From Bacillota bacterium (GTDB lineage Bacteria; Bacillota; Clostridia; Lachnospirales; Lachnospiraceae), in assembly GCA_023414355.1 (NCBI GenBank), contig JAEZOB010000068.1, forward strand, positions 1 through 6,080: 6,080 bases of DNA, written 5' to 3'. A model generated the notes under the pieces. It did no database searches and had not been told where the DNA came from. It saw nothing but the letters and a program-made list of their open reading frames with translations. The translations under genes were made by a program, and so were the position numbers. This document shows, in pieces, positions 5,954 through 6,080 of this stretch (position 1 is the first letter of the stretch; every line of letters begins with the position of its first letter).

Positions 5954-5967
5954 GGTAAGCGCTTAAT
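5954..5967. promoter_or_regulatory. cre-like palindrome (possible CcpA site)
   Basis: GGTAAGCGCTTAAT contains the perfect 10-bp palindrome TAAGCGCTTA (5956-5965) and matches the catabolite-response element TGTAAGCGCTTACA at 11 of 14 positions. It lies between the chemoreceptor stop and the next gene. The outer bases differ from consensus, so binding is only plausible. Confidence 0.35.
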
Positions 5968-5972
5968 TTAGG

Positions 5973-5997
5973 GGTGGATTTCATCCACCGCCATTTA
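5973..5997 (+). terminator. Possible terminator hairpin after the chemoreceptor gene
   Basis: GGTGGAT (5973-5979) and ATCCACC (5983-5989) form a perfect 7-bp stem with a 3-base loop, 39 bp after the stop codon. The following sequence (GCCATTTATC) has only a broken T-run, so it is a weak intrinsic terminator at best, or a plain mRNA-end hairpin. Confidence 0.45.
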
Positions 5998-6019
5998 TCA
6001 TTATAATTGTTATCAGGAA

Positions 6020-6068
6020 ATGCGAGCGTTTTACTCCAATCCTTTGCTAGGATGCTAGCATTTTACTC
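6020..6068. repeat. Imperfect 17-bp direct repeat upstream of the next gene
   Basis: ATGCGAGCGTTTTACTC (6020-6036) and ATGCTAGCATTTTACTC (6052-6068) agree at 15 of 17 positions and are offset by 32 bp, about three helical turns. Between them lies a small hairpin, ATCCT-TTGCT-AGGAT (6039-6053). The spacing and the position before a ribosome binding site suit paired operator sites, but no regulator can be named. Confidence 0.5.
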
Positions 6069-6073
6069 TATTT

Positions 6074-6080
6074 CGGAGGA
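6074..6080 (+). promoter_or_regulatory. Ribosome binding site of a gene starting beyond the window
   Basis: The window ends in CGGAGGA, a strong Shine-Dalgarno sequence. A + strand start codon would be expected within about 5-10 bases past the right edge. Confidence 0.5.

Noticed and set aside
1..6080. CRISPR array, tRNA, rRNA or retron-type RNA
   Set aside because: No regularly spaced repeats, cloverleaf or recognisable structured RNA was seen in reading the window; the 47-bp structure at 79-125 is explained by the IS end.

Overview
The window looks like the genome of a motile, low- to mid-GC Clostridia, most likely Lachnospiraceae. That rests on the protein style of the Y-family polymerase, its small downstream partner and the chemoreceptor, on strong AGGAGG-type ribosome binding sites, and on a Bacillus/Clostridium-type LexA operator (CGAAC-N4-GTTC). 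The family-level assignment is inference. All genes recognised here lie on the + strand.

Layout. Positions 1-125 are the right end of an IS66-family insertion sequence: the last 26 codons of the transposase plus a terminal inverted repeat ending ...TGACGCTTAC. Directly against it (128-2194) sits a very AT-rich two-gene unit. The first gene encodes a 179-residue protein with a HEPN-type RN-x3-H motif. The second encodes a ~494-residue protein whose C-terminal half resembles the HEPN domain of the anti-phage protein ApeA. A likely intrinsic terminator (2261-2294) closes this unit. The IS end lies only 2 bp from the first possible start codon of the first HEPN gene, so the unit's native promoter and possibly the true 5' end of that gene were displaced or lost.

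From about 2400 the sequence changes to the GC-richer style of a core genome. An SOS-type promoter (-35 TTTACA, LexA box, -10 TATAAT) drives dinB, a Y-family DNA polymerase with a clamp-binding motif. An 84-residue protein of unknown function follows 16 bp later, apparently co-transcribed. A separate promoter (4040-4068) precedes a 598-residue methyl-accepting chemotaxis protein with an extracytoplasmic single-Cache domain. The last 146 bases hold a cre-like palindrome, a hairpin that may be a terminator, an imperfect 17-bp direct repeat, and a ribosome binding site for a gene beginning just outside the window.

How the parts relate. The HEPN pair next to an IS is the accessory part and the best candidate for a little-described defence or toxin module. 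The dinB operon is a DNA-damage-induced translesion unit. The chemoreceptor is an independent sensory gene. No CRISPR array, tRNA or rRNA was seen.
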